Source of the DNA: Primulina eburnea
Lineage: Eukaryota; Streptophyta; Magnoliopsida; Lamiales; Gesneriaceae
DNA length: 64,000 bases
Direction of reading: 5' to 3'
NCBI RefSeq assembly: GCF_022965805.1
Contig: NC_133106.1
Coordinates: forward strand, 36,755,913 to 36,819,912
The notes under the pieces were generated by a model, which saw only the letters and a program-made list of their open reading frames with translations, had not been told where the DNA came from and searched no databases. Positions 24,514 to 37,000 of the stretch are shown one piece after another. Position 1 is the first letter of the stretch. Each line of letters opens with the position of its first letter. The position numbers and the translations under genes are program-made.

Positions 24514-26254
24514 AAACTCCATTTTCAGAAAAACGTGCACCATTTTGGGTCCCCGTTCAAGAACTATTCATTCAGCAAATCAAGCTCTGCCCTCTCATAC
24601 CTGTATATGTTCCATCCGTTGCTGTAGCATATGGGCCTCAAATAGCTTTGCGAAGGAACAATTGTCTTTGTACGGAAACGACCCTCCATCAGTTTACACC
24701 CTTTCTGCTTCACCCTCTATGTTTCCTTCAATTTTTGTCTTTCCTGGAGAGGAAAGACACTGTTCAGTTCTTTCTATGTCGGGGTTGAAGTTGGGAAACA
24801 ACGGATTTAATTCATCTATGAACAAAACTAAAGGCTGTCTTGTATTGTCCCTAGTATTTCTCTTCATCTTTTAATTTTTTAGGTAAAGATGTAGCATTTT
24901 TAATTTATGAAATAGAAGTATATCTAACTTTTGAGAAGTTCAAGTTCATGACCTTTAAACAGTAGCCTAATGCTTTTGCTACTATTTTTTATTCATAGAG
25001 TATGATTTTACTTCATTTTTTTTTTTCTCTTTTAAAATTCTCATCAAATTTCCTTTCTTGAAATATCCAACTTTGGGTTCCGTTAATTTGTAAAAAGTTT
25101 CTCGGCAACCTTTGCAGTTAAGTTTTGAGGCCACTTTGTGAAGGTTAAGTAAGGTTAGGGGCTGGGTATCCATTTTGACATCTGGATGATATTTTTCGTT
25201 TTTACATAATTTTTTAACGAGGCGTGATATTACAATAATTAATCCGTGGATAAGATCGAGATAGATTATATACGTGTTTTTCATCAATATCTAATATTAA
25301 ATATAATAAGGTATATTTGGTGATGAACAAAAGGCATTCTATTTCAGCCCTTTGGCTTGGCTCGCTAAATAATTGGATAGTTATTATGCAAATTTAAATT
25401 ACCTAAAATAAGTGAGTTATACTAGTTCATCATAAAAAATTATCGTCAAAATTCATCGATTTTTCGTTGCTTCAAGAGTTTCCTCTGCATAGTATCTAAA
25501 TCTATAATGTTAATCGAGAGAAGCTTAGGGCAAGTAACCAAAGAACAAAATGTTGAGCAATTATTTTCCTTGAAATTATTTTCTATGACTACTGATATCA
25601 TGTTTAAGGGATAAAACTTGACCCTTATCACAAATTGTTTAATTGTAGGTCTCTACGGTCTCAGGATCTTTCATGAGATCCAGGAGACATGTTAACCATC
25701 ATATTTACAATAATAAGTAATATTTTTAACATAAAAAATAATATTTTTTCGTTGGTAATCCAAATAGGATACTCGTCACATAAAATTTACTCACAAGACA
25801 ATCTCATAAAATTTTTTGTGATTGTTTAATTGGCCACTCATTTAGTTTAAACAATCTTATTAATAGGTTTGATAAATAATACCTCATGTTAGGAAATGAT
25901 CGTAGGACAGACAAGCATGAACGAATGTAAAAAATATCTTTAACCAATATTAGTTTATTATTAATCATTTTTCAATCGACTCATTATACAAGTAATCATC
26001 AAGTATGAAAATATAAGCCGTCCTCTCTTACATGGACCCGTTTTTAATATGAAAATCGGCTCGATAATTATTGCTCTATGATGTAACCTTATAAACACGT
26101 TTAAATTTAGGTTGCGTAGGAGAATGAATTTCAAATATATTTTTGATTTTGTTTGGACATATAAAATTAAAATGAATTTCTAATCTATAATATATAAAGT
26201 CATGGAATTTGAATAATAATAATAACAATAAATTTCCAATATATCTAAAAACAA
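24514..26254. other. PP2A 3' UTR and AT-rich intergenic DNA
   Basis: The first ~350 bases are less AT-rich and probably the 3' UTR. Beyond about 24900 no gene is seen. 25645-25815 holds a diverged, inverted copy of the palindromic MITE. Confidence 0.5.
25645..25815 (-). mobile_element. Diverged palindromic-end MITE copy
   Basis: Starts ctctacggtctcaggatc and ends actcacaagacaatctcat, with the inverted internal blocks 'aataagtaatattttta' and 'ccaaataggat'. More diverged than the copies at 26255 and 57811. Confidence 0.55.
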
Positions 26255-26433
26255 AAACTTGTGTGAGACGGTTTCACAGGTCGTATTTTGTTATATGGAT
26301 CTCTTATTTGAGTCATCCATGAAAAAATATTAATTTTTACGTTAAAAGTAGTACTTTTTATTGTGAATATCAGTATGGTTGATCCGTCTCATAGATAAAG
26401 ATTCGTGAGACCGTTTCACGAGAGACTTATTCA
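26255..26433 (+). mobile_element. Palindromic-end MITE copy, near complete
   Basis: Begins cttgtgtgagacggtttcac and ends gtgagaccgtttcacgagag, each end a near-perfect palindrome. Internal blocks cttatttgagtcatccatga and tttttattgtgaatatcag are shared with the other copies. About 179 bases, no coding capacity. The superfamily is not determined because target duplications are blurred. Confidence 0.75.
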
Positions 26434-26520
26434 TATCTAAAACAAATATCATTTAAAATATATCTCTAAAATATTTCCCCAAAATCAAATTCATTCTGAA
26501 AAAGTGTACAAAATAATCTC

Positions 26521-27346
26521 GGATACGGATCACCTACTGTGCAATAATTTGCACACATTGATTTTTTTCTTTTTTTTCTTTTTTTTTTTTCACTCCCCCC
26601 CCCCCCCCCCCACCCCTCTTTTCCTCTTTTGTTTTTGTTCCAATTTTTTCCATCTTTCACAAATTCCTCTCTTTTCCTCTTTTATTTTTCTTCCATTTTC
26701 CTCCAATTTTTTCCATCTTTCACAAACATTATCGGACAATTTTGATATTGCATGATGAAAATGTTCTAAATTTTAATTTAAGCATTAACATGTTAATAGT
26801 TTTATATTGTTAAAAATTTTGTTCATTGGAAAAAAAAATTAATAATACTCATCAAATTCGAAAAAAATAATATGGTTTATTAGTTTTTAATATTGCATGA
26901 TGGAAATGTTCTAAATTTTAATTTAAGAATTAACATGTTAATAGTTTTATATTGTTAAAAATTTTGTTCATTGGAAAAAAAATTAATAATACTCATCAAA
27001 TTCGAAAAAAATAATACGGTTTATTAGTTTTTAATTTTGCATGATGGAAATGTTCTAAATTTTAATTTAAGCATTAACATGTTAATAGTTTTATATTGTT
27101 AAAAATTTTGTTCATTGGAAAAAAAAATTAAAAATACTCATCAAATTCGAAAAAAATAATACTGTTTTCATATGTAAAAATATAATATAGTAATTTTTAA
27201 TTATAAAATTATGGAGGAAAATTGAAGGAAACAAAAGATAAAAAGAGGGTGAAAAAAGTGAAAAAACAAAAAACAAAAATAAAAAAAATAAAAAAAATTC
27301 AATGTGTGCACAGCATGATGCTGTGCACAGTAGGTGATCCGTGTCC
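26521..27346. mobile_element. Mutator-type MITE with 9-bp target duplication
   Basis: Ends GGATACGGATCACCTACTG and, inverted, GGACACGGATCACCTACTG (one mismatch in the first 23 bases). Both flanks carry the same nine bases AATAATCTC (26512-26520 and 27347-27355), the duplication length of Mutator-like elements. Inside the ends is a small hairpin (GCACAGCATGATGCTGTGC, right side). The body holds a C-run of about 16 bases (26586-26612 region), long T-rich tracts and three tandem copies of a ~146-bp unit. There is no transposase, so it is non-autonomous. Confidence 0.92.
26743..27170 (+). repeat. Three tandem ~146-bp units inside the Mutator MITE
   Basis: 'tgcatgatg(a/g)aaatgttcta' recurs at about 26749, 26894 and 27040, followed each time by 'taacatgttaatagtttta' and 'actcatcaaattcgaaaaaa'. 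Units are almost identical, so the expansion is recent relative to the foldback arms. Confidence 0.9.
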
Positions 27347-27355
27347 AATAATCTC

Positions 27356-27943
27356 CAACCAATTGCAATACATTTTGTACTATAATATAATATTATCGTA
27401 ATATTCTTTTTATTTCAATATTAATATTTCTTTATTTATTAGTCGAAACATTAACCGTGCATGTGTGAGGGCATCTGCATGGTTAATATTCCGAGTAATA
27501 AATAAGCTGTCCGCCAGCTTCGAGAATGACTTCCCACTGTCAATGATAATCCATAAACTCTGACAGACTCTGTGACGTGGAAGTTGCAGAAGTAATAATT
27601 CACATTAAAATCAACGGATGGAAGTGCCTTTGCTATTTCAAAAAAAAAAAATTCTTCAGTTTATAGAAATAGTTTGATGAAAACTAAACCAACACTGATA
27701 CAAGAATTTGAATCCGACTTTTATTCTTGATTGTTCTCTGTTCACTCTTCTGTACGTTCCTTCTACCATCCTTCTTCCGAAAACACTAATTTCACACCAT
27801 TTTTCTCCCCTCTTTAAGGAAACCCACTTCGAATTCATTCCCAAGCTAGACTCGATCTTTTAATCATTTCCCGAACTTAATATCGAATTAAAACTGACCC
27901 GCATCAAGAAATCATCCAAAAACCGACATTTTTTATCCAAAGA
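27356..27943 (+). promoter_or_regulatory. Upstream region of the Dof gene
   Basis: 588 bases between the MITE target duplication and the Dof ATG. The last ~230 bases are pyrimidine-rich (ttcttccgaaaacac, ctcccctctttaag) as in a plant 5' leader. No specific operator could be defended. Confidence 0.4.
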
Positions 27944-28564
27944 ATGCAAGACCCATCACTGTATTCTCAGATCAGATCAATGATACAGCCGCAGCCACGA
28001 TTCCCAGATCAAGAACACTTGAAGTGTCCAAGGTGTTATTCCGCAAACACGAAGTTTTGCTACTACAATAACTATAATCTCTCTCAGCCACGCCACTTTT
28101 GCAAGAGCTGTAAAAGGTACTGGACTAAAGGCGGCGCGTTAAGGAACATCCCTGTCGGCGGCGGCTCCAGGAAGAACACCAAGCGTAGCTCCTCCTCCGC
28201 TGCCGCCTCACACAACCATCAGAGAAAACGCCCTGCAACATCAGCATCTAATAATAACAGCAAAATACACGATGCATCAGAAATTAAAGAGCTATTGCGT
28301 CTCGAGGGGGATAACTGCGTGGGGCAATTTGCTAACTCGATGGAAGTGAGTGGGGGTTTCAGCTCCCTGTTCCCAATGGGTAGGCAATTTGGTAGTTTTC
28401 TTGATGGAACCAATGGGTCAAGCTTGCAGTTCAAGGACCATTTTGGAGATTCGGGTCCGGGTCATAACATGGATCATCAATTTGGGATGGAAAGTGTGAA
28501 TGATAGTAAGAATGGTAATGGTAGCTTCTTGGTTAATGGTCGCAATGGATTATGGCTCGCATGA
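27944..28564 (+). CDS. Dof zinc-finger transcription factor
   Basis: Intronless, 206 aa, ATG at 27944 and TGA at 28562-28564. The Dof domain occupies about residues 25-78: [20 protein letters not shown] then [19 protein letters not shown] and [14 protein letters not shown]. The zinc ligands are C-x2-C...C-x2-C, as in the family, and the domain binds AAAG-core DNA sites in the nucleus. A Ser/Ala tract and a basic stretch ([18 protein letters not shown]) follow and likely contain the nuclear localisation signal. The C-terminus is Gly/Asn-rich and ends NGLWLA. The MQDxS start and the short length fit the Arabidopsis ADOF1/ADOF2 (Dof1.7) group. Lying 3.4 kb after the PP2A B55 gene matches the Arabidopsis order At1g51690-At1g51700. 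Confidence 0.95.
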   Translation: MQDPSLYSQIRSMIQPQPRFPDQEHLKCPRCYSANTKFCYYNNYNLSQPRHFCKSCKRYWTKGGALRNIPVGGGSRKNTKRSSSSAAASHNHQRKRPATSASNNNSKIHDASEIKELLRLEGDNCVGQFANSMEVSGGFSSLFPMGRQFGSFLDGTNGSSLQFKDHFGDSGPGHNMDHQFGMESVNDSKNGNGSFLVNGRNGLWLA

Positions 28565-31463
28565 TCTTTTGTTAAGTTCTGTATTTAACCTTCGTTTATC
28601 TTCCAGTTTTCTTTTCAAGAAACTTATTTTCCCCGTATTTTCGAAGTTGTTGATGCAGAATATATACGAGGAATGTAAATTTAGCAATATTACCATATAA
28701 ATGATTTTGTTTTGAAAATATGTTGATGAGGTGTTTGGCATGCCAAAGTTAACCAATATATCTATCACCTTCATTCTCACATAGCGAGCATCCTAGACAC
28801 CAGAGCTGAATCTTTCTCACTTGCAAGGATGCTTCTAAAAGAACTCGGTTGATTAGCGCAAACCACATAAAAAAGAGTTCTTTTTGGAGAGATTTTCCAT
28901 CCCATACTCCAGATTTGACATACCAAAGTCCTACAATTAGGATCCTCGATATGATTTTATTCTTTTTATCGTATTTGAGAAATTAATTTAATTTCCATGA
29001 CGTGATGAACTCGAGTTGCAACACAGGGAATGAAAGTATTCACCGGCTGAACACTACTTTGGATGAATATATTAAAGTTTCGTCTATTAATGTCAACGCA
29101 AAATAACCGAGCGAGGCTCCACGTAGGGAAACTAGTGGTTTTTACCTAATTAATTGGTGGGACATAAATTTCAGCATAGTTATTAGTTAATTTGCATTTT
29201 TTTTTGAATTTTATTATTATTCATCCTAATATTGACGTTCCACACATGTTATATGTCGTCATTTTTTGATGTCGTATCATTATTTTTCGACGTCACAAAA
29301 TACTCCAGGTACAAAAAATTAAAAATTAGTTGACTTTAAACTGCAAATTGACTTATAACATAATCGAAAATAAAAATAACAAGTTAATTAAAAGACTTAA
29401 TATATAATTTCTTGTTCCAGATTTGATTCATGAGTACGCCAGGAAATCTGAATATGGATTGGAGTTGCCTCTTGGCGAACATATCCAGTGATGAAAATCT
29501 CATGTTTAGGCTGGCTTGAGGATTGTGAAGATATTTATTAGTGATTTGTGTGGAATGGAACGTCGGAAGTTGGAACTCGGGAGATACGGAAAATCATAGT
29601 ATGTGGATTTAAGTATAACTAAACTCATTTTTGTTCCTGAAAGGACAAGACAGACTCGAACTATTCTCCACTGTCTAAAATATTTTATACAACGTGCATG
29701 TAGTGTAATCTTCACCTTTATGTATGATTCCCCCTTGGTCTGGTATTTGGTCGGTAACGTTCAAATTTTTTAAAATTAAATGGTCAAATTTCTTGATTAT
29801 TAAATTAATGAGATTGGGTGGGTTACTTTGATGTAGGGGTGTTCAGTGGTCCAAATCCTCCATTTGACATTATGGTTTAAACAGTTGACTTCAATGTGAG
29901 AATCGCCTTCTCTAGATGGATTTGTTTTTTGCAGTATTATTCTATTGATTGTCGTCCCTCTATATAGTTCACTTTTTACTTTTATTATTTTTTGAGACGG
30001 TCTCGTTAGTTAATTTTGCGATATTAATCTTCTATTTAGGTTACTTATGGAAAAAAAAATGTTACTTTTATGTCAAAAATATTACTTTTTATCATAAATA
30101 TTGACAAATTAAATTGTTTCATTAATAAATATCCGTGAAATCATCTTACAAAACACTACTCTTTTTTGTTTTGCTAATATATCTCTAGTGGAAACTTATT
30201 GACAATTTTTTGAATCAACTAAATAAGGATAAAATATGAAATTTATTGTAACTTTTATTTTTCGAATTTTTTTATGAAAAAAACAATATTATATATTTTG
30301 ACAGAGACTATTAATTTTTTTTAATATATTCAAGCGATCCCTCTCTTCTCACATGGACCAGAAAAGCCCGCAAAATAGCTCTCAGTCCACGGTTAATGGA
30401 CCACTGAAGTAACCACTTGTGGGGATGCCATTTCTAATCAATTAAAATAAATTCAGTTTTTCAAATCCAAGTCTCAGATCAATTACATGGTTGGTTCAAA
30501 TTTTAAAATATCTCATGTTACGTCTAATTTTAAAAAGAAATAAATCAAGAATATTATTTAGATTAAAATGATAAATATATTGATATTTGTTTTTCTATTT
30601 TCCAGATATATATTATTAAGTTTTTTCAAATATGATTAAAAACGTTTATAAATAAATGCATACATGGTCTCTAAATCTGCGTAGGTTAATTGCATAAATA
30701 TTTAAATGATTCGTATTTTCAATGTTCATGACATCTTGTCAGTTCATATCTCAAATTCAATATCAATAGTTAATGTTAGAATTTGTTCCTACTTTAAATT
30801 TTCTGCATATTAATCTTTATGTATATGCTTGTTATACATAGATCGAATATAATTCGATATTATGTTATAATTATAAAATTTAATTTTAATTATTAAAGAA
30901 TTCAAGTAAAAAAAAATATTAAAACACGAATATAGATTGTTATTACTCACTCCAAACAATGTCTACGTTCTTACCTCACCAACCATTTTTTTGGATGAAT
31001 TTATGGTGGGTTGACTTTTTTACATTTCCCACCAAATCCGCTGACCAAAATTACAAGCCTATTGACTTTGGAATGGAAACTTTCGATAGTGGTCATTGTC
31101 ACTTGTCAGGGTGGGAAAATTGTCCCTGGAGCACATTGATTTATATAATCCAGTAAAATATATAATATATTTACACACAATGTTTAGTTTTGTATAAATA
31201 ACTAATATTGTAATTTGTATCGGAAACGAGTTCAAAAAATAAAATAATTTGTTTTAATAATATTCGTAGATTATAAGTACTACTCATAAATTAATCATAT
31301 TTTTTTTAAAAAAAAATACATGCAAATGCATGCGCAAAGTATAAGACTCGGGCTACGGATTCACGGGAAAAATCGAAATGGATTTTAATTGTTATATATA
31401 AGATGAATTACACACAAAATACCACCCTGCATTATTTTCTACCTAAAAATTTCGATTGCTTCA
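28565..31463. other. Dof 3' flank and AT-rich intergenic region
   Basis: The 3' UTR probably runs to about 28700. A diverged palindromic MITE copy lies at 29991-30162. Frames in this stretch have no family signature. Confidence 0.5.
29991..30162 (+). mobile_element. Diverged palindromic-end MITE copy
   Basis: Begins ttgagacggtctcgttag and ends ccgtgaaatcatcttacaaa, with 'ggttacttatgg' and 'attactttttatcataaatatt' inside. The layout matches the better copies, with many substitutions. Confidence 0.55.
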
Positions 31464-33433
31464 TCTATATATATATAAAAGTAGAGTTTTTGCCAAAAAT
31501 AATAATTTCCCGCCAAAATGTCAATTATAAAAAAGGAAATATATATTATGCATATTGAAATATGTGTACTGCAATAAATGACCATTTCAATTATTGTTTG
31601 CATCGATTATATCAATTCATTTAATTCAATTTTGAATTTAATTGATTTTTATATAAATTCAAATGTAATTTATGTATTATATGTTTTTTATTTAAATTGA
31701 AACTAATCTCTATTGAAAACATAAACTACATTAAAAATTTTGCATTGATTATATCAATCAATTTAATTAAAATTGTATAAATAAATTTAAAATAAAAATT
31801 ATTGCAATGTTCAGTATCATTCATGAGGCAAATAATTCAAAAATACATTTTGCTATTTTAAGTAATTTTCTGTCCAAATTTCTTACTAAAAAAGAAATAC
31901 AATATTTAATTAGTTAATTTAATTTTTTTAAAATAAAATTAGTTGAGTATTAAAAGTTATCACTACAACGAGGTTTTCCAATGGACATTAAATTACCATT
32001 TAATAATCATAATTTTTTTTTTCTCAAATGCATATTATTTCGATTACCTTAATTTCAAAGAATTAATGTATTGTAGTTTTCTTCCAAAACCATATGTATA
32101 TTGTATATCTTGAATTGTCTTCTTAAACATTCAAATAAGATAGCCCGAGGAAATTAAAGAGATAAATTCGAAAGAGTTTCAAAGGGACATTAAAATTACC
32201 CTCAATAAACATGTATACTAACCTCAATAATCAGAAATGTTGACACCCAATGCATGTAATTCGAGATTTCCATAATTTCAAATAGTTAATATATGATATA
32301 ATTCTGCCAAACGCATCCAATGTATAATTTTTTCCCTTGGGATTTCTTATTTGAATTTTAAATTATAAATAATGAAATATTGCATATTATATTAAAAACC
32401 AATTTTATTCTATTTATCTTATTAAATTTATCTACTCAAAAATTGAATTCTGAAATGACTCATCTTTTCAGCATTATATCTGAGTTGAATCCTTCCAAGA
32501 TGTAATGTCCGTTTAAATTTAAATTTGGTCGTTGTTATGAACTACCTACATATGGAAACAATGAGACATTAAGTTTGAAAATGGCTTTCATGATCGAGAA
32601 GTAAAAATATTATTCTTCTATTTGTACAAAATTTTAATTATTACGTATTTACTAATGTGACAATTTTCTTCTATATTACAAAGTTCACAGATACATGATA
32701 GTACAAAATGTCCGGTAATGGAAATTATTAAATCAATTCTAAAGAAAGTACACATTTTATTAGGAGACACATTATAAAATTTATTGGCATTGTTTTGGAA
32801 TACACATAGTAAATGTTAATAAAATAACTTTTCTGATTTATACATAATTTATTTATAATCGCATATTTCATTTTATTTAGGAATAATATGTTGTTATGTA
32901 TATTATGAAGATATTTTGTAGATAAAATTACAACTCATTTGAATAAAGATGTTGATGAAACAATTATTGTTATAATTCAAATGTGTCAAACACGTGCCAT
33001 GTCACAAAATTGTTTATGAATGTGGATTTAGACGAAATTACTGAATTTTTAAAAAATTATTTCTCATTAATTTTATTGAATGTGATTTAAAAATATTTTC
33101 TATCACATGTTGAAAAATAATAATATATATAACTTTTCAAAAATTAAAGAATTAAATATGTATTAAGGTTTGTGGTCTACATCAATACACTAAACACGAT
33201 AAACATCACGTCATTGCTTTAGGCTAAGACAATCTAAAATTTTGATATATGATAGTGATTATTAGCCAAAAAAAATTAATCGACATGCGTTGTATTTAAG
33301 AAAGTTTTTTAAAATTAGCAAAAAAAAATTTATTTTTATTTTTATAATTATATTATTTTCAATTTAAATATATATTCATTTTTCACTAATTTTTAATAAT
33401 ATCATCTCGTGCATCGCACATGTTAAATACTAG
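31464..33433 (+). mobile_element. Non-autonomous Helitron, 1.97 kb
   Basis: Starts A^TCTATATATATATATAAAA followed by gtagagtttttgcc and tttcccgcc, the usual beginning of plant Helitrons. It ends with the short hairpin GTGC-atc-GCAC, then atgttaaata and CTAG^T at 33430-33433. Insertion is between A (31463) and T (33434) without target duplication, as expected. The interior is AT-rich with no RepHel frame and no obvious captured gene. Confidence 0.88.
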
Positions 33434-34066
33434 TATATTTTAAAAACTAAGAGAGTGAGTGAATGAATAAGCACTTTTCTTTTTGTATCAACCATGTGTA
33501 TACCAAAAATACCCTCCATCAAACGGACCTCTAATAGTCCATAGTTTAACGTGGGTTTCACTAGATCATTTGTGTGTGCCTTTTTTAGGCCCATATAATG
33601 TGGGCCGAATATTACTGTTGTTGGGTCTGAGTGGGCTATCCCAGAATGACCTGAAATATCCAATCCAATCCGATCCGTTGCCATATTTTAATTTTTATAA
33701 ATAAATCCTATTCCTTTGTCGATAATAATAATAATATATTAAAACAGAAAAAACGAAAATCCAATAAAATGGTACTTCAAGAAATCGTTTAATCTCCTGT
33801 TTTCGGACTAATTTTCCAAATATATCAAGCCATAATCTTTTATTTTATTCATCAAAGTAAAATCTCACAATTATAATAATTTTTTTGTTTTATAATAAAA
33901 ATCAAACTAATTAAAAATAATTAACCAAAAGCAAAAAAATTTAAAATCATAGCTGCTGGGGACAAAAAATTTAAATGCATAATATATATATATTTTTAAA
34001 ATCAGTGATTTCTTCGACGGCTGTTCCCAGTCATTGTTAAAAATCCCTCGGGGATTCCGAAATTCA
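33434..34066 (+). promoter_or_regulatory. Promoter and leader region of the ELL-like gene
   Basis: 633 bases from the Helitron end to the ELL-like ATG. 33480-33700 is locally GC-richer but has no gene. The TA run at 33982-33993 could be a TATA region about 75 bases before the ATG. The Helitron therefore sits just upstream of this promoter. Confidence 0.35.
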
Positions 34067-37000
34067 ATGTACGGCGGTTCTGGAAAGCTTGCCCGCGGCG
34101 GCGGCGGCAAGCGGAACATTCACGCCCCTCCAATCAACCGTGACTCCGACGCCACATCGGGCGGCCGCCTTTCTTCGGGAGGCGGCGCAGCCGCCGTCAC
34201 CAGAGGCCGCGATGGCGGAGGGGAGTCCACCTCTGGCCCCACATCTTCTCGGCAAGCGGAGGAGACATTCAGCCTCCTCACGAGGAATCATCTGAACTTC
34301 GCAATGGCATTGAGGCTTGTGCCTGACCTCGTCGAGGAGATCAATCGCGTGGAGGCGATGGGGGGAACAGCGCGTATCAAGTTTGATTACAATGCGAATA
34401 ATTCCGGTGGGAATGTGAGTGTGGATGTTCAGTTCTATAGAAGCTTTGAGTTTTACTGCTTCTTGTTTATTTTATCAGGTGAACTTGAGTCTTGAGCTGT
34501 GTATCGACTCTTTTGTATGGTCAGATTAATTCTCTTATCACTTTCAGGGTTCTTTATCCATGATTAGGTGTTCGACTTAAAATTTGTGTAGTTTACATCT
34601 TTGTGTCTAAATTGGGTTTTAATGTTGCGGATTCCAATTTGGAACTATAATAGAAATTACAAGTCCTAGCGTACATATACCGCGTTTGATCTTGTTTGGA
34701 TACAGAGACATCTTTTTTATTATTCTATTATTTTATGTCAAAGTGTTGGTAATACACTTGAGTCACTATGAATTCAGAAAATTTGAATGCTCCTGGTGGG
34801 AAAAGTAGGGAGAACAGGAAAAGTCAAGTGTGCGTTTGTGGGAAAACGGGCACTAAACTGAACCGATTCGGATAAGAAAAAGTAGTTGAACATGCCTTCT
34901 AGAATTTGTGGCTTTTATGATGGATATATATCCCAGTCTTGCAACATTATATGACACTGAAATGATTTCCTAATTTTCGTGTGAGTTATGAACTTCGAGA
35001 CAATTCAAGGTTGTCTAAAGCTAAAGCCCCAGGTCATTATTTGGTAGTCTTGAGTTCAGAAATCAAGACAATTCAAGGCTGCCTAAAGCCCTAGGTCATG
35101 ATAAGCATATGCTGGCACCCTGAATTATTTTTTTTTTTTTATAGAATACTAGATTTTATTATAATATAGAATTACAAGAGTAGTGCGGACAAGTAATCCG
35201 CCACACCATTACAACAGTGTTGCTTAAGCTGACACTCTATGACACATTAAAATAAACCTTGAAAACACAACCCTATTACAACGTATCTTAGCAATCACAC
35301 GCAAATCAATCTCCAATCTCTTACTAAATCATTGATCCCTAAATGATTAAATTCTTTCAGATTCGTCGTCCAATCCCTGAATTATTGTCCTGCGAATGCT
35401 GGTCTTTTTCCTTCAATCACTCACCTTCTTTTTTTCCTTACTTGTCTAGTTCCTCATAAAAGTTCAATTGGAGCCAGGGTATCAAACTCATTAGTATTCC
35501 AATAAAATTGTCAGATTTGTTTTGCTCAAGTCCATGGAGTTGATGATAGTTTTTTTCATAAAGATAAACCGATAATTTTTTCTCATGGTGTAGGAAACTA
35601 TGCTTCTAGATGACTCTTACGGTGATTTTTTAATCTGCTGATGATTTTCGGGATTTTTTTGTTCATTGTCTTATGTTATGAAGTGTCTAAATAACTGTCT
35701 TTATTATCATATATATTAAGTGTTGTGCTGATAACTGAGAAGACTCTACTGTCAGCAATGCCATGTTTATTTGTTGCAATGTATCATTGCTGGTGATATG
35801 ATGACATAATAGCCTTTGGTCCTTTACTTTGTCCTGCTGTTATTAGCACAATAAATTTGGTCTGCACCTTTCAGTTTCAATACTTCCCTCGAATGACATG
35901 CCAGAGTAAAATCACTAATTTGCATCTAATTTCTAAGTATTTCCTATCTGATAGTTTCTCAAGAATCATATCCGTGGCTGCCTTTCATCCACCTTCTCTC
36001 ACTTTGCTTGTTGTATTGTAGAACATCAACTTCGTAATTATACTGGACAACCCCTTTGCTTTCTCAAACCTAGATGTCTTGTTCTACTTAAAGATTTCTT
36101 GTATGAATTGGGGGTTTGTTTTATGTTTTTAGTTTTCTTGTAGCATTTTCAAATTAAAGTAGACATTTAAACTTATCCTTATTCTGTAAGCAGGTTATCA
36201 CTGTGGGTGATAAGAACTTCAATTTTACATGGTCGAAGGAAATGGGGGAACTTTGCGACATATACGAAGAACGTAAAAATGGCGAAGATGGAAATGGCTT
36301 GCTAATAGAATCAGGAGGCGCTTGGCGTAAGCTGAATGTGCAGCGTGTATTGGATGAATCAACTAAGAAGCATGTCAAAATGCGATCTGAAGAAGCTGAG
36401 CGTAAGAATAAACAGCGAAAGTATGACTCCTTTTCTCGAACTATTGTGCTATGCATATATTGCATGTTTGTATTTTTAAGTTGTAAATTTTGAGAAGCCT
36501 GTCTGGGATTCTGGTACCATCTATATCACCGGATGCATTGAACTGACGTCCAGAATACAGTATGTGTTATTTAGCAATAAATTAATAACGGTGTAAGAAA
36601 AATTATGGCATAATTTTTCGGACAGATATAATTCTTATACGTGAATAATCAACGTAGAAAGCCGAAAACAATATGTTTTCCTTTTATCCTTCTTATGTGG
36701 TTCTTCTTTTATCTTTTGCTGCAAGGTGTATTAGGTAGATTTTTTAAATGTATGTTAGCATTTTCACATTTGTTAATTCCCTCAAATTATGACTGTCTTT
36801 CATTCTAGCATACTTGTATTAACTATTAAGTGTTCTAAAAAGTAATAACATAAAAAAAATGTAAACTAAAAAACCCCTAAATACACCAAAATAAATTTTG
36901 TCTCAAAGCCTTCCTTTCTATGCGACAAAGGGATAATACTTGACTCAATGGCGATCAACACTCGATACAATTTATGATTTTGAGACTTGTTTTTGATAAC

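Noticed and set aside
26504..26755. Poly-Phe/Pro frame
   Set aside because: Results from T and C runs inside the Mutator MITE.
30959..31156. 65-residue frame with Trp-rich start
   Set aside because: No start context, no homologue recalled, no neighbouring exon signals.
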